Source of the DNA: Drancourtella massiliensis
GTDB lineage: Bacteria > Bacillota > Clostridia > Lachnospirales > Lachnospiraceae
Assembly (NCBI RefSeq): GCF_016900655.1
Contig: NZ_JACJKH010000005.1
Span: 1 to 64,000, forward strand
DNA length: 64,000 nucleotides
Reading direction: 5' to 3'
Numbering within the stretch: position 1 is the first letter of the stretch; every line of letters begins with the position of its first letter. Positions 34,205 to 44,743 of this stretch are shown piece after piece. A program made the position numbers and the translations under genes. A model generated the notes under the pieces. That model saw only the letters and a list, made by a program, of their open reading frames with translations, was not told where the DNA came from and ran no database searches.

Positions 34205-34237
34205 AAACCCTACATCCGGTGCCATACCGATATAGGG
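34203..34237 (-). terminator. Terminator after prfA
   Basis: Minus strand CCCTA and TAGGG close a hairpin with inner CGGT/ACCG pairs, followed by TTTTTG. Confidence 0.75.
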
Positions 34238-34252
34238 CATCCTGTCTGTCAG

Positions 34253-35326
34253 TTAGTTTTCCTGCATGTTCGCAAGTTTTGCCGCCTGATCGGCCGCAAT
34301 CAGCGAATCAATGATTTCATCCAGATCTCCGTTTAACACGGTATCCAGTTTGTGAAGTGTCAGCTTGATCCGGTGATCTGTCACACGTCCCTGCGGGAAG
34401 TTGTACGTCCGGATCTTCTCCGAACGGTCTCCGGTTCCAACCTGGCTTCTTCTTGCCTCGGCTTCCGCATCATGCTGCTTTGCCTGCTCCAGTTCATAAA
34501 GTCTTGCACGCAGAACCTTGAGCGCTTTATCCTTGTTTTTCAGCTGGGACTTCTCATCCTGACAGGAGATTACGATACCTGTCGGGATATGGGTCAGACG
34601 TACAGCAGAGTCTGTCGTGTTGACACACTGTCCACCGTTTCCGGAAGCACGGAATACGTCGAATTTACAGTCGTTCATATCGATATGAACATCCACTTCC
34701 TCCGCCTCCGGCATGATAGCAACCGTGATGGTGGATGTATGAATTCTGCCGCCGCTTTCCGTCTCAGGCACACGCTGTACACGGTGTACCCCGCTTTCGT
34801 ATTTCAGTCTGGAATAAGCGCCCTGTCCGGAGATCATAAAGACTGCCTCCTTGAAACCGCCGATTCCATTCTCATTGAGTGAAATCATCTCACATTTCCA
34901 TCTTCTCCGTTCTGCATAGTGAATATACATCCGGTAGATCTCTGCCGCGAACAGCGCAGCCTCGTCTCCGCCGGCACCGGCACGGATCTCGACGATAACG
35001 TTCTTGTCATCATTCGGGTCTTTCGGGAGAAGCAGGATCTTGAGTTCATGCTCCAGCTCTTCTACACGTTTTCTGGCATCGGCAAGCTCTTCTTTCAGAA
35101 GCTCCCGCATCTCTTCATCCGACTCTTCCTCCAGCATGGCAAGGCTGTCCTCGATTGTCTCGTTACATTTTTTGTATTCTTTATATGCTTCCACAATCGG
35201 AGCCAGATCGTTCTGCTCTTTCATCAGACTGCGGAACCGCGTCTGATCATTGACAACGTCCGGTTCCTGAAGCTCTCCCATAATCTCTTCAAAACGAATC
35301 AGCAAATCGTCCAGTTTATCAAACAT
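34253..35326 (-). CDS. prfA: Peptide chain release factor 1
   Basis: Recognises UAA and UAG stop codons; 357 residues, the usual size. The stop-codon-recognition tripeptide is PET (PxT, about 185-188, in VQRVPETES), which identifies RF1 rather than RF2. The GGQ hydrolysis motif is in [18 protein letters not shown] (about 230). It overlaps prmC by 8 bases, and PrmC methylates its GGQ glutamine. AGGAGG lies before the ATG. Confidence 0.98.
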   Translation of the reverse strand: MFDKLDDLLIRFEEIMGELQEPDVVNDQTRFRSLMKEQNDLAPIVEAYKEYKKCNETIEDSLAMLEEESDEEMRELLKEELADARKRVEELEHELKILLLPKDPNDDKNVIVEIRAGAGGDEAALFAAEIYRMYIHYAERRRWKCEMISLNENGIGGFKEAVFMISGQGAYSRLKYESGVHRVQRVPETESGGRIHTSTITVAIMPEAEEVDVHIDMNDCKFDVFRASGNGGQCVNTTDSAVRLTHIPTGIVISCQDEKSQLKNKDKALKVLRARLYELEQAKQHDAEAEARRSQVGTGDRSEKIRTYNFPQGRVTDHRIKLTLHKLDTVLNGDLDEIIDSLIAADQAAKLANMQEN

Positions 35327-36200
35327 TTGTTAATTCCTCCTCATTTTCTCTTGCTTTATTGTACACGCCGCCTACTACACGGTCAAGCCCTGCCAGATCC
35401 TTTTTTACATAGATCTGACTGTAGCCGGCCTCTTCCATCAGCCTTTTGACATCCTCCGCCTGATCGTATCCGATTTCAAAAAGCAACGTCCCCTGATGGT
35501 CAAAATAACCGCCCGCCTCTGAAATGATGCGGCGGTAAAAATACAGCCCGTCTTCTTTTCCGTCCAGTGCCCCGTAGGGGTCATGGAGCCGGACCTCCTC
35601 CTGGAGCTTCCGGATCTCTTCCGTCCTGATGTAGGGGGGATTGGAAACGATCATATCGTATGTCCCCTCAATTCTTTCAAACAGATCGCTTTGCACAAAT
35701 GCGGCCCGTTCTTCCGGAATCTCAAGCAGTCTGCGGTTCTCCTCCGCCATCTTAAGGGCCGGTTCCGAAAGATCGGATCCGGTTCCGGTCCGGTTTTCAT
35801 TCATTTTTAAAAGGCTTAACAGGATGCAGCCCGATCCGGTGCAGACATCCAGAATCCGCTTCGCGCCTGTATCATCTGCAGCCCGGTCTGCCTCCTCTAC
35901 AAGGATCTCCGTATCCTGCCGGGGAATGAGCACATGCTCATTGACGTGGAATTCATATCCCATAAATTCCTGCACCCCGGTGATGTGCTGGAGCGGGACG
36001 CGGCTTTCGCGCTTTCTTATGGCCTCCTCGTACTGCTCCCGGCACGATTCTTCCATCTCTTCTCTGTCTCTCACAAAATACATGGCTCTGGAAAGGCCAG
36101 ACACATGCTCCAGCAAAAGCCAGGCATCCAGATCATATTCCGGAATCCCTGCATGCTGAAGCTTTTCTTTTCCCCAGTTCAGTGCTTCCCGGAATGTCAT
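35319..36200 (-). CDS. prmC: Release-factor glutamine methyltransferase
   Basis: Methylates the GGQ glutamine of release factors. Predicted 293 residues. An N-terminal helical domain (1-90) is followed by the SAM-binding fold with [14 protein letters not shown] (about 118-131) and the signature [12 protein letters not shown] (about 185). GGVYNKARE ends the protein. It overlaps prfA (8 bases) and DUF1385 (4 bases, ATGA), so the cluster is co-translated. Confidence 0.97.
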   Translation of the reverse strand: MTFREALNWGKEKLQHAGIPEYDLDAWLLLEHVSGLSRAMYFVRDREEMEESCREQYEEAIRKRESRVPLQHITGVQEFMGYEFHVNEHVLIPRQDTEILVEEADRAADDTGAKRILDVCTGSGCILLSLLKMNENRTGTGSDLSEPALKMAEENRRLLEIPEERAAFVQSDLFERIEGTYDMIVSNPPYIRTEEIRKLQEEVRLHDPYGALDGKEDGLYFYRRIISEAGGYFDHQGTLLFEIGYDQAEDVKRLMEEAGYSQIYVKKDLAGLDRVVGGVYNKARENEEELTNV

Positions 36201-37150
36201 ACGGCCTCCTCTTTTCTTCCGGATTCTTCACGGACCGGAAAATTTTCTGCAAGGTACGCCTTCCAGTCAAAGACCGCTTCCACAGAAGCAATCGCAACCT
36301 CAATCATACTGTCGTCCGGTTCCTTTGTCGTCAGACCCTGAAGCATCAGCCCCGGTCTGCTTAACAGGTTAACTACCACGTTATCACTGTTTCCAGCCAG
36401 CCGGATAATCTCATAGGAAATTCCCGCAATGACCGGAAGCAGCGCGATCCGGATTACAACCCGCAGAATATGAGACTCCGTCTGGACAAAAAACAGAAGG
36501 ACAATTCCCACAATCATAACAAACATGAGGAAACTCGTCCCGCACCGTTTATGCTCTTTGGAACTGATTCTGACATTGTCTACTGTAAGCGGCAGTCCAT
36601 GCTCGATACAGTTGATACATTTATGCTCGGCACCATGATACTGATACAGACGCCGGATATCCTCCATCCTGGAGATCAGCCAGATATAGCCGACAAAAAT
36701 CAGAATCCGGATCACGCCTTCGAGAATCGTCCGGATAACATAGGACGGAATGACCGTCTTGAACAGATCTGACAGAAAATACGGAAGAACCATAAAAATT
36801 GCGATGGCAATCAGGAAAGAAACCGCCATGACGACCCCGTTGATCACCTGATCCAGTTTCTCCCTTTTCCTGGCCTCCTTTTCCGTCAGTACCTCCTCCT
36901 CTTCTTCCTCAAAGCCGGCTGACCACGTCAGCGTCTTCATACCCAGAATCATTGAATCGATAAAATTGAAGATTCCGCGGATAAATGGTGTTTTAAGCAG
37001 CTTCTGGTGGGAACCGACGATGCTTTTGTAATCATCCTGCTCCACAACAACCGTCCCGTCCGGCTTCCTTACCGCCACGGCGTACCGGTCTTTGTGTTTC
37101 ATCATCACGCCTTCCAGAACCGCCTGTCCTCCTACATTTGATGACTTCAT
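36197..37150 (-). CDS. DUF1385 membrane protein
   Basis: Predicted 317 residues, membrane protein of unknown function that is regularly linked to prmC and prfA in Firmicutes. The N-terminus SSNVGGQAVLEGVMMKHKDR is the family signature. Three or more membrane segments are visible (about 105-125, 130-160, 215-240). The sequences RLYQYHGAEHKCINC and ISSKEHKRCGTSF carry conserved His and Cys residues that could bind metal. AAGGAG lies before the ATG. No reaction is known to me. Confidence 0.9.
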   Translation of the reverse strand: MKSSNVGGQAVLEGVMMKHKDRYAVAVRKPDGTVVVEQDDYKSIVGSHQKLLKTPFIRGIFNFIDSMILGMKTLTWSAGFEEEEEEVLTEKEARKREKLDQVINGVVMAVSFLIAIAIFMVLPYFLSDLFKTVIPSYVIRTILEGVIRILIFVGYIWLISRMEDIRRLYQYHGAEHKCINCIEHGLPLTVDNVRISSKEHKRCGTSFLMFVMIVGIVLLFFVQTESHILRVVIRIALLPVIAGISYEIIRLAGNSDNVVVNLLSRPGLMLQGLTTKEPDDSMIEVAIASVEAVFDWKAYLAENFPVREESGRKEEAV

Positions 37151-37192
37151 TGAAACTCCTTCTCTGCTAAATAACAGTTTTCTAAAGTAACG

Positions 37193-37224
37193 AAAAAGAG
37201 CTGAGATATGAAAACCTCAGCCCT
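37193..37224 (-). terminator. Terminator after rpmE
   Basis: Minus strand GCTGAG pairs with CTCAGC around a 10-base loop, followed by TCTTTTTCG. Confidence 0.75.
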
Positions 37225-37237
37225 GTACTTCTGAATC

Positions 37238-37444
37238 TTATTTGCTTTCGATTCCGTATTTCTTGTTAAACTTGTCAACACGGCCACGAGCCTGAGTTGC
37301 TTTCTGCTGTCCTGTGTAGAATGGATGACATTTGGAGCAGATTTCAACATGGATATCTTCCTTTGTGGATCCTGTTACAAATGTATTCCCACAGTTGCAT
37401 GTTACAGTTGCCTGATGATATGCTGGATGGATTCCTTCTTTCAT
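37238..37444 (-). CDS. rpmE: Ribosomal protein L31
   Basis: Large-subunit protein of 68 residues. It has the usual [16 protein letters not shown] start and four cysteines in two pairs (CNCGNTF and CSKCHPFY), so it is the zinc-binding (C+) form of L31. Start at 37444 with AGAGGTG before it; an ATG three codons earlier is less likely. It lies between rho and the DUF1385-prmC-prfA operon. Confidence 0.97.
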   Translation of the reverse strand: MKEGIHPAYHQATVTCNCGNTFVTGSTKEDIHVEICSKCHPFYTGQQKATQARGRVDKFNKKYGIESK

Positions 37445-37557
37445 GATTTTCACCTCTTCTTGCTTTTATTCGTCTCACACAGATTTCTCTGCGACTAATC
37501 GTCTTCTAAACAGCGGGTTTATTGTATCATACCTGTTTTTGTTTTGCAACCCTCTTT

Positions 37558-38937
37558 TTAAATAAACTTCATTTTTTTGACAGTCTGCACGAGCTCTGAA
37601 TTATGCTTCGACCGGTTGAACAGGTTGAGAATCGTATCAACCGCCTCATCGGACTTCATTCCATTGAGAGCGCGGCGCATAATGTAAACAGCCTCCTGCT
37701 CGTCCGGGGTAAGAAGCAGATCTTCCCGTCTTGTTCCGGATTTTGGAATGTCGATCGCCGGGAACATTCTCTTTTCTGAAAGTTTCCGGTCAAGAACAAG
37801 CTCCATGTTTCCGGTTCCTTTGAATTCCTCGTAAATGACATCGTCCATCTTACTTCCGGTATCTACAAGTGCAGTGGCAAGAATGGTAAGGCTTCCGCCC
37901 TCCCGCATGTTTCTTGCGGCTCCGAAAAAGCGTTTCGGCATATGCAGGGCCGCCGGATCCAGACCACCGGAAAGGGTACGTCCGCTCGGAGGTACAACAA
38001 GGTTGTAGGCTCTTGCAAGTCTGGTAATACTGTCAAGCAGAATGATAACATCTTTTTTATGCTCAACAAGACGTTTTGCACGCTCAATCAGCATTTCGGA
38101 CACTCTCTTATGGTGATCCGGGAGTTCATCGAAGGTAGAATAGATGACCTCCACATTTTTCCCGCGGATTGTTTCCTTAATATCGGTTACTTCTTCCGGA
38201 CGTTCATCGATCAGAAGAACAAGCAGATGCATCTCCGGGTTGTTTCTCAGAACGGAGAGAGCCACTTCTTTTAACAGTGTCGTCTTACCTGCTTTCGGAG
38301 GAGATACAATCATCCCTCTCTGCCCTTTTCCTATTGGCGAGAGCAGGTCTACAATTCTCATCGCCGTGCTGCTTCTCTCATTTTCGAGTCTCAGACGCTC
38401 ATTTGGAAAAATCGGTGTCATGTCTTCAAAGTTTTTCCGTTTCACTGCAACCGCAGGTGGAAGTCCGTTGATCTTCGTTACAAATAACAGCGCACTGAAT
38501 TTTTCAGACTGTGTCTTGATTCTCGTATTTCCGGAAACGATATCCCCTGTCTTGAGTCCGAATTTCCGGATCTGGGACGGGGAAACATAAACATCATTCT
38601 CTCCCGGAAGATAGTTCTCACAGCGGATAAATCCGTATCCGTCCGGGAGTACTTCCAGGATTCCATGGGCCGTCATACCGCTGTCCAGGTCAGACAGTTC
38701 CAGTCCGGCACCCTTTTCCCCTCTTACGTCTTCTCTCTGGACGTGCTCATGATCATGCCTGTTTTCTCTTACAGGTTCTGTTTCCTCTGTCTTCTGTGTT
38801 TTTCTATCTTCTTCAAGAAGGCGTTCAATCAGATCCGATTTTTTTAACGCGGATGTTCCTTTCAGCCCCCTTGCTTTCGCCACATCTTTCAGTACTGCCA
38901 GTGAAAGCGTTTCGTATTTTTCTTTCATATCCATCAT
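37558..38937 (-). CDS. rho: Transcription termination factor Rho
   Basis: Hexameric RNA helicase that ends transcription, 459 residues. An N-terminal SAP-like Rho_N domain (1-45) precedes a charged insert (48-80, rich in Glu, Arg and His) longer than in minimal Rho. Then come the RNA-binding cold-shock-like domain (DGYGFIRC near 99), Walker [10 protein letters not shown] near 214, Walker [14 protein letters not shown] near 300 and the Q/R loops with [15 protein letters not shown]. Rho is followed by rpmE. AAAGGA lies before the ATG; two ATGs in a row make the exact start uncertain by one codon. Confidence 0.97.
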   Translation of the reverse strand: MMDMKEKYETLSLAVLKDVAKARGLKGTSALKKSDLIERLLEEDRKTQKTEETEPVRENRHDHEHVQREDVRGEKGAGLELSDLDSGMTAHGILEVLPDGYGFIRCENYLPGENDVYVSPSQIRKFGLKTGDIVSGNTRIKTQSEKFSALLFVTKINGLPPAVAVKRKNFEDMTPIFPNERLRLENERSSTAMRIVDLLSPIGKGQRGMIVSPPKAGKTTLLKEVALSVLRNNPEMHLLVLLIDERPEEVTDIKETIRGKNVEVIYSTFDELPDHHKRVSEMLIERAKRLVEHKKDVIILLDSITRLARAYNLVVPPSGRTLSGGLDPAALHMPKRFFGAARNMREGGSLTILATALVDTGSKMDDVIYEEFKGTGNMELVLDRKLSEKRMFPAIDIPKSGTRREDLLLTPDEQEAVYIMRRALNGMKSDEAVDTILNLFNRSKHNSELVQTVKKMKFI

Positions 38938-39010
38938 ATTCTATTTTCCTTTCTATTCTGGTCTCATGGGAAAAAATAGTCTGACTCGACCTGACTGACT
39001 TAATACGTAA

Positions 39011-39039
39011 AGTATACATCACAATTTTCAAAATGAAAA
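39011..39039 (-). promoter_or_regulatory. Promoter for rho
   Basis: Minus strand TTTTCA, 17-base spacer, TATACT. Divergent from the malic enzyme promoter. Confidence 0.5.
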
Positions 39040-39087
39040 GTGTTTTTTCCAAAATTTAATTGCGCCCCTGTTTTAAGAATGGTATGA

Positions 39088-39116
39088 TTGAAGAAGTGAT
39101 CATAATCATACATTAT
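39088..39116 (+). promoter_or_regulatory. Promoter for malic enzyme gene
   Basis: TTGAAG, 17-base spacer, CATTAT; the spacer contains ATGATTATGATCA-like palindromic sequence that could be an operator. Confidence 0.45.
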
Positions 39117-39138
39117 TAATGAAGAAAAGGTGAATAGT

Positions 39139-40299
39139 ATGGCTGAAAATAATACATTGGAAAAAGCACTGAAAATGCATGAAATCTGGAACGGAAAGAT
39201 CGAAACGACGGCAAAGGCACATGTCCGTTCAAGGGAGGACCTTGCAGTGGCATATACACCGGGAGTTGCGGAGCCTTGCAAAGTGATCGCCAAAGATCCG
39301 GAAGCGGTGTACAAATACACCATGAAAGCAAATACGGTTGCCGTTGTCTCCGATGGAAGCGCGGTTCTTGGTCTTGGCAATATCGGAGCCCGTGCCGCAA
39401 TGCCTGTCATGGAGGGAAAAGCGGTTCTGTTTAAAGAATTCGGACAGGTCAATGCAGTTCCGATCTGTCTGGATACACAGGATACAGAAGAGATTATCCG
39501 TACCGTAGTGAATATTGCCCCTGCCTTCGGAGGCATCAATCTGGAAGACATCTCCGCCCCGAGATGTTTCGAGATCGAAGAACGGTTAAAAGAGCTTCTG
39601 GACATTCCGGTCTTCCATGATGACCAGCACGGCACTGCCATTGTCGTTCTTGCAGGCGTCATCAATGCGCTGAAGGTTGTCGGAAAATCAAAGGAATCCT
39701 GCCGCGTTGTCGTAAACGGTGCAGGTTCCGCCGGAGTTGCTATCACAAAGCTCCTCCTGACCTATGGATTTTCCCACATCACCATGTGTGATATCAATGG
39801 AACGATCTGCCGGGATTCCGAGCATCTGAACTGGATGCAGAAACGGATGGCCGAACTGACGAATCCGGATCAGATCCACGGTACCCTTGCGGATGCGTTA
39901 AAAGGTGCGGACATTTTCATCGGTGTCTCCGCCCCGAGCATCGTCACAAAAGAGATGGTGGCATCCATGAATTCGGACTCCATCCTCTTTGCCATGGCAA
40001 ACCCGGTACCGGAAATCATGCCGGATCTTGCAAAGGAAGCCGGAGCAAAAGTTGTCGGAACCGGACGGAGCGACTTCCCGAATCAGGTGAATAACGTGAT
40101 CGCATTCCCTGGCATTTTCCGGGGTGCCCTCGAAGGACGTGCCTCCCAGATCACGGAAGAGATGAAGCTGGCTGCTGCCAATGCCATCGCCTCTCTTGTT
40201 CCGGAGGAGGAACTGAGCGAAACCAGCATTCTTCCGGAAGCATTTGATCCTCGTGTAGCCGATGCCGTGAGCGAAGCCATCAAGGCTCTGATTCCGTAA
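39139..40299 (+). CDS. Malic enzyme (NAD(P)-dependent)
   Basis: Oxidatively decarboxylates malate to pyruvate. Predicted 386 residues, bacterial short form. Motifs: TTAKAHVRSREDLAVAYTPG (about 25-44), SDGSAVLGLGNIG near 72, FHDDQHGTAIVVLAG (about 158) and a dinucleotide-binding NGAGSAGVAIT (about 195). GTGRSDFPNQVNNVIAFPG closes the family. Cofactor preference cannot be read safely from the sequence. Start at 39139 with AAGGTG upstream; the GTG at 39130 is less likely. Followed by the radical SAM gene after one base, so an operon of at least two genes. Confidence 0.95.
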   Translation: MAENNTLEKALKMHEIWNGKIETTAKAHVRSREDLAVAYTPGVAEPCKVIAKDPEAVYKYTMKANTVAVVSDGSAVLGLGNIGARAAMPVMEGKAVLFKEFGQVNAVPICLDTQDTEEIIRTVVNIAPAFGGINLEDISAPRCFEIEERLKELLDIPVFHDDQHGTAIVVLAGVINALKVVGKSKESCRVVVNGAGSAGVAITKLLLTYGFSHITMCDINGTICRDSEHLNWMQKRMAELTNPDQIHGTLADALKGADIFIGVSAPSIVTKEMVASMNSDSILFAMANPVPEIMPDLAKEAGAKVVGTGRSDFPNQVNNVIAFPGIFRGALEGRASQITEEMKLAAANAIASLVPEEELSETSILPEAFDPRVADAVSEAIKALIP

Positions 40300-40300
40300 G

Positions 40301-41239
40301 ATGGACGCGACTGTACGCTGGGGCGAAAAGCGGTATAATTCGCTGGATTATTATATCAAAGAGACTTTTCATGAAAAACTGTACAAACTGTCCCTGAATG
40401 CCGGCTGTACCTGTCCGAACCGTGACGGCACCTGCGGAACACGTGGCTGTATCTTCTGCAGCCGTGGAGGCAGCGGTGATTTCGCGGCGGACGTTTCTCT
40501 TTCCATCCCGGAACAGCTCCGGGTGGAAAAAGAAAAAAAGAAATCCAAATACTCGGGACATTCTTATATTGCTTATTTTCAGGCCTACACGAATACATAC
40601 GGCCCTTTGGAAGTTCTGGAAAAGGCATTTACCCAGGCTTTGACAGATCCAGAGGTGAAGGTGCTTTCCATTGCTACCCGTCCGGACTGTCTCTCTGCGG
40701 AAATTCTTGACCTCCTGGAGCGGCTCTCCCTGATCAAACCGGTCTGGATTGAGCTTGGCCTTCAGACGATTCATGAATCCACAGCCGAGTTTATCCGGAG
40801 AGGTTATCCTCTTCCGGTTTTTGAGGAGGCGTTGAAAAAACTCCGTGCCCTTGGTCTTTCTGTGATCGTCCATACGATTTTATATCTGCCCGGTGAATCC
40901 GAGGCTGATATGCTGGAAACAATAGAGTATCTGAACAGACAGGATATCCAGGGGATCAAGCTTCAGCTGCTCCACGTACTCAAGGATACCGATCTGTACG
41001 ACTATTATCTGGAGCACCCATTTTTTCTTCCAACCATGGAAGAATATCTGGAATTTCTGGGGACCTGCCTGTGCTGTCTCAGACCTGATATTGTTATCCA
41101 CCGTCTGACCGGGGACGGTCCGAAATCGTTGCTTGCCGCTCCCCTCTGGACCGGAAACAAGCGGCTGGTTCTCAATCAGATGGAAAAATCTTTCAGGGAA
41201 AGAAATATCTGGCAGGGCAAACACTATCACGCTCTTTAG
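40301..41239 (+). CDS. TIGR01212-family radical SAM protein, YhcC-like
   Basis: Predicted 312 residues. The radical SAM cysteines are in CTCPNRDGTCGTRGCIFCS (about 36-54); the cluster-binding ones are the last two plus an upstream Cys. Barrel strands follow: ATRPDCLS near 127, ELGLQTIHESTAEFIRRGY (about 147-165) and HTILYLPGESEADMLET. YhcC-type proteins are of unproven function. The start ATG is one base after the malic enzyme stop, and no strong site is seen, so translation is probably coupled. Confidence 0.9.
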   Translation: MDATVRWGEKRYNSLDYYIKETFHEKLYKLSLNAGCTCPNRDGTCGTRGCIFCSRGGSGDFAADVSLSIPEQLRVEKEKKKSKYSGHSYIAYFQAYTNTYGPLEVLEKAFTQALTDPEVKVLSIATRPDCLSAEILDLLERLSLIKPVWIELGLQTIHESTAEFIRRGYPLPVFEEALKKLRALGLSVIVHTILYLPGESEADMLETIEYLNRQDIQGIKLQLLHVLKDTDLYDYYLEHPFFLPTMEEYLEFLGTCLCCLRPDIVIHRLTGDGPKSLLAAPLWTGNKRLVLNQMEKSFRERNIWQGKHYHAL

Positions 41240-41254
41240 AAAGGAGTATGCACT

Positions 41255-41767
41255 ATGGCAGAAACATTCACACTCTATAAACTGATCATTTTGTACATGC
41301 TCAGCAAGGTAGATTTTCCTCTTGCAAACGCTCAGATTTCCGATTTTGTTCTTGGAAAAGGGTATACGACTTACTTTACCCTCCAAAAAGCGCTCTCCGA
41401 ACTTACCGAGTCCGGTCTGATCCGGGAGGAGACAACACACAACCGTACGATGTACCATCTGACCGAGGAAGGAGCCGAATCAATCTGCTTTTTCGAGAAT
41501 AAAATTTCAGACGCAATTAAAAAGGATATTGACGACTTTTTTATCGAGAAGAAATTTTCGCTGAAAAATGAAGTGTCTGTGAAATCCGATTACTATCGGA
41601 ACACAAATGGAGAATTCTCCGTACACTGCCAGGTGATCGAACACTCCATGCCTCTGATCGATCTGACAGTTACGGTCCCTTCTCACGAGGAGGCTGAAAC
41701 CATGGCGGCGAACTGGGCCGCAAAGAATCAGGAAATCTACGCCTACATTATGACACATCTGCTGTAA
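41255..41767 (+). CDS. DUF4364 family protein
   Basis: Predicted 170 residues. DUF4364 is found in Clostridia and has a winged-helix-like N-terminus (LYKLIILYMLSKVDFPLANA, then YTTYFTLQKALSELTESGLI, about 7-55). The C-terminal half is beta-rich and ends with VPSHEEAETMAANWAAK. It may be a DNA-binding regulator; target unknown. AAAGGAG lies before the ATG. Third gene of the malic enzyme operon, 15 bases after the radical SAM gene. Confidence 0.85.
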   Translation: MAETFTLYKLIILYMLSKVDFPLANAQISDFVLGKGYTTYFTLQKALSELTESGLIREETTHNRTMYHLTEEGAESICFFENKISDAIKKDIDDFFIEKKFSLKNEVSVKSDYYRNTNGEFSVHCQVIEHSMPLIDLTVTVPSHEEAETMAANWAAKNQEIYAYIMTHLL

Positions 41768-41785
41768 TTTGTATTGAAAAGAATA

Positions 41786-41838
41786 AACCCCCGTGAGATT
41801 CCGGTTTGCAGCTCCAGAATTCTCACGGGGTTCTTTTT
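41786..41838 (+). terminator. Terminator after DUF4364 gene
   Basis: CCCCGTGAGA pairs with TCTCACGGGG around a 22-base loop, followed by TTCTTTTTT. Confidence 0.85.
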
Positions 41839-41873
41839 TGCATATAATATTCCGGATGAGGACATCCGCTTCT

Positions 41874-43190
41874 TTACTGTTTCCTGATATAGGAAAGCCA
41901 GTCTTTTAATTCTTTTTCTTTTCCCAGATCTCCCGGATGGTAGAATACACTTTCCTTGATTTCATCCGGAAGATACTGCTGGTCAACGTAGTGGTTCGGA
42001 TAATCGTGTGCGTACCGGTAACCGATTCCATGTCCCAGCTGCTCGTGCCCTCCATAATGGGCATCCTGAAGATGCGCAGGAACCGTTGTCTTTTTGCTTT
42101 TCACACTTTCCATTGCCTCGGAAACCGCCCGCACTGCAGAGTTGCTCTTCGGAGCGGAAGCCACGTAAAGCACGGCCTGGGACAGAATAATCTGTGCCTC
42201 CGGCATCCCGATCCGCTCCACTGCCTGGGCTGCCGATACCGCCACGGTCAGTGCCATCGGGTCTGCGTTTCCCACATCCTCCGATGCGCAGATCATGATT
42301 CTGCGGGCAATAAACCGGATATCCTCTCCGGCATAAAGCATCTTTGCCAGATAGTACACCGCAGCGTCCGGGTCGGATCCCCGCATGCTTTTGATAAAGG
42401 CGGATATGGTATCATAATGGTTGTCCCCGTCCTTATCGTAACGGACTACTCTTTTCTGGATGCATTCTGATACAACATCCAGTGTCAGATGAATGAACCC
42501 GTCACTGCTTCTTTCGGTAGTCAAAACGGCAAGCTCCACCGCATTGAGCGCCAGTCTGGCATCGCCACCCGACATATCTGCCAGAAATGCGCTTGCATCC
42601 GGATCGATCCTGGCGTGATAGCTTCCCATTCCCTTCTTCTCATCGTAGACAGCCCGGTGAATCAGGCTTTCCACATCCTCCTTGGACAACGGCTTTAATT
42701 CAAAGACGGTGGACCGGGAAATCAGCGCCCGGTTTACTTCAAAATACGGATTCTCCGTCGTCGCCCCGATCAGAATCACCGTACCATCCTCCACAAACGG
42801 CAGGAGGTAATCCTGCTGTCCTTTGTTAAACCGGTGGATCTCATCGATAAACAGAATCGTCTTCTGCTGGTACATTCCCCTTGCCTTTTTTGCCTCTTCC
42901 ACCACCGCTTCCATATCTTTTTTCCCTGCAACTGTCGCGTTGATCTGGCAGAATCTTGCGCTTGTTGCATTGGCGATGACTTTGGCAAGCGTCGTTTTTC
43001 CGGTCCCCGGCGGGCCGTAAAAAATGACGGAACTTAGCTTGTCCGCCTTGATTGCACGGTAAAGCAGCTTGTCCTTTCCGATGATATGCTGCTGTCCTGC
43101 CACTTCTTCCAGTGTCTCCGGCCTGAGCCTTGACGCAAGCGGTGACTCTGTCTCTTTTTGTTTTTCCCTTGCATATTCAAATAAATCCAT
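41874..43190 (-). CDS. rarA: Replication-associated recombination protein RarA/MgsA
   Basis: AAA+ ATPase acting at stalled replication forks, 438 residues. Motifs: [20 protein letters not shown] at 19-38, Walker [15 protein letters not shown] (58-71), Walker [16 protein letters not shown] (about 112), sensor 1 [13 protein letters not shown] and sensor 2 [13 protein letters not shown]. The C-terminal MgsA domain includes [16 protein letters not shown]. It overlaps no gene but begins 2 bases after tcdA. The start has GGGAG 9 bases upstream. Confidence 0.96.
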   Translation of the reverse strand: MDLFEYAREKQKETESPLASRLRPETLEEVAGQQHIIGKDKLLYRAIKADKLSSVIFYGPPGTGKTTLAKVIANATSARFCQINATVAGKKDMEAVVEEAKKARGMYQQKTILFIDEIHRFNKGQQDYLLPFVEDGTVILIGATTENPYFEVNRALISRSTVFELKPLSKEDVESLIHRAVYDEKKGMGSYHARIDPDASAFLADMSGGDARLALNAVELAVLTTERSSDGFIHLTLDVVSECIQKRVVRYDKDGDNHYDTISAFIKSMRGSDPDAAVYYLAKMLYAGEDIRFIARRIMICASEDVGNADPMALTVAVSAAQAVERIGMPEAQIILSQAVLYVASAPKSNSAVRAVSEAMESVKSKKTTVPAHLQDAHYGGHEQLGHGIGYRYAHDYPNHYVDQQYLPDEIKESVFYHPGDLGKEKELKDWLSYIRKQ

Positions 43191-43192
43191 CT

Positions 43193-43924
43193 CTATCTGT
43201 CTCCCTCCCGGTATCCGCTCAAATTACGGATCACTTCTCCGGCGATCATCAGCCCGGCCACAGGCGGAACAAAGGAAATACTGCCCGGAAGCGATCTTCT
43301 GGCCCCCTTTTCCTCTTCTGTCACCCGGTCGGAAATATCCACCGGCTTTTCTTTGGAATACAGTACCTTAAGGCTCTCCACATTCCTCTTTTTCAGCTCT
43401 TTTCGCATCACGCGGCACAGCGGGCATACGGATGTATTTCGGATATCATCAATCTCAAACATCTCCGGATGCAGCTTGTTTCCGGTTCCCATACTGCTGA
43501 TCAGCGGAATCTGATGCTCTTTGGCATACTCTGCCACCGCAAGCTTTGCCGTCACGGTATCGATAGCATCCACAATATAATCCGGGCGGATTTCAAACAC
43601 CTGTTCCAGATTTTCTTCCAGTACAAACTCCTCGTAAGTCATCACCTGAATCTCCGGTGAAATGTCGGCAATCTTTGCTTTCATGACTTTCGTTTTATAC
43701 TGTCCGACCGTACTGTGAAGGGCAATGGACTGCCTGTTGATATTTGTCAGAGATACCTTGTCATGGTCCACGAGAATCAAATGTCCCACACCGCTTCTGG
43801 CCAGTGCCTCGATACAGTGAGACCCGACACCTCCTACCCCAAGCACGGTAACGCAGGAGTGTCTCAGCCTGTCCATTCCTTCTGTTCCTAATAATAATTC
43901 TGTCCTCGAAAATTCATGCAGCAT
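43193..43924 (-). CDS. tcdA: tRNA threonylcarbamoyladenosine dehydratase
   Basis: ThiF/E1-like ATP-dependent enzyme that cyclises t6A to ct6A in tRNA, 243 residues. Adenylation fold with VLGVGGVGSHCIEALARSG (27-45) and the LVDHDKVSLTNINRQ motif (about 51-65), then DAIDTVTAKL near 120 and a CxxC (CPLCRVMRKEL, about 165). The family ending LPGSISFVPPVAGLMIAGE is present. It forms an operon with rarA downstream and the polysaccharide deacetylase upstream. Confidence 0.94.
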   Translation of the reverse strand: MLHEFSRTELLLGTEGMDRLRHSCVTVLGVGGVGSHCIEALARSGVGHLILVDHDKVSLTNINRQSIALHSTVGQYKTKVMKAKIADISPEIQVMTYEEFVLEENLEQVFEIRPDYIVDAIDTVTAKLAVAEYAKEHQIPLISSMGTGNKLHPEMFEIDDIRNTSVCPLCRVMRKELKKRNVESLKVLYSKEKPVDISDRVTEEEKGARRSLPGSISFVPPVAGLMIAGEVIRNLSGYREGDR

Positions 43925-43939
43925 CTTATTTCACTTTCC

Positions 43940-44626
43940 TTAATCCATAATCAGTTCATCGACTGTCACAAACCGGTATCCTTCCTCCTGCAGGGTATCT
44001 ATGATCTGAAGTCCCGCCTCCACGGAAGTCCCGTAACAGTCATGTAATAAAATAATACCATTTTCTTCTGCCTGCGTCACTACCTTTCTTACGATTTCCC
44101 CGGTACTTTTCGTGCACCAGTCAAGAGGATCAATATCCCATTTTACCGGAATCAGATCGATTTCTTCCAAAGTTTCTTCTCTCCACGAGCCGTACGGAGG
44201 CCGGATAAAAGCAACCGTTTCCCCCGTGATATTTTCGATTACTTCATTCGTCTTTTCAATCTCCTTTCTTTCCGTCTCCTGATCTACTTTCGTCAGTTCC
44301 ACATGATGGTACGTATGATTCCCGATCAGGTGTCCTTCTTTTTGCATCCTCCGGATCAGATCCGGATGTTCCTCCGCCTCCTGACCGATCACAAAAAAGC
44401 TTGCTCTGACTCCCCTCTCTTTCAAACCATCCAGAAGTACAGGAGTAGATATACCGTCCGGGCCATCATCAAATGTAATGGCAATCCTCTTTTCCTCCTC
44501 TTTTTTCTTCACATCGCTGATGCTTTCGATCGTTTTCTTTGTGTTCTGCCACATTCCCGCCATGCAGACTGCCGCAATCAGGATGATCTCCGCTGTAAGT
44601 CTCCACTGTTTTCCGAATTCCTTCAC
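43940..44626 (-). CDS. Polysaccharide deacetylase family protein
   Basis: Predicted 228 residues. One N-terminal membrane anchor (about 10-26) is followed by a NodB-type domain. It contains ITFDDGPDGISTPVLL (about 50-65), IGNHTYHH (about 101-108, metal histidines), IRPPYGSWREE near 144 and a late LLHDCYG. This domain removes acetyl groups from peptidoglycan or other surface glycans, outside the cell. The start is read as GTG 44626 with GAGG 10 bases upstream; no ATG lies nearby. Substrate unproven. Confidence 0.9.
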   Translation of the reverse strand: MKEFGKQWRLTAEIILIAAVCMAGMWQNTKKTIESISDVKKKEEEKRIAITFDDGPDGISTPVLLDGLKERGVRASFFVIGQEAEEHPDLIRRMQKEGHLIGNHTYHHVELTKVDQETERKEIEKTNEVIENITGETVAFIRPPYGSWREETLEEIDLIPVKWDIDPLDWCTKSTGEIVRKVVTQAEENGIILLHDCYGTSVEAGLQIIDTLQEEGYRFVTVDELIMD

Positions 44627-44691
44627 GCTGTGCCCGCCTCATTCTTCTCTCCTGTAACTTTATTCACCGGGAGATACAGATAGAACCCGGA

Positions 44692-44724
44692 ATCTGGAAC
44701 AAATTTTTCCAGCCTCCGGGTTCT
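44692..44724 (-). terminator. Terminator after flavin reductase
   Basis: AGAACCCGGA pairs with TCCGGGTTCT, with an inner CTGGA/TCCAG stem. It separates the flavin reductase gene from the deacetylase operon. T-run is short. Confidence 0.65.
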
Positions 44725-44743
44725 TCCCTTGTTTTTGCAAAGT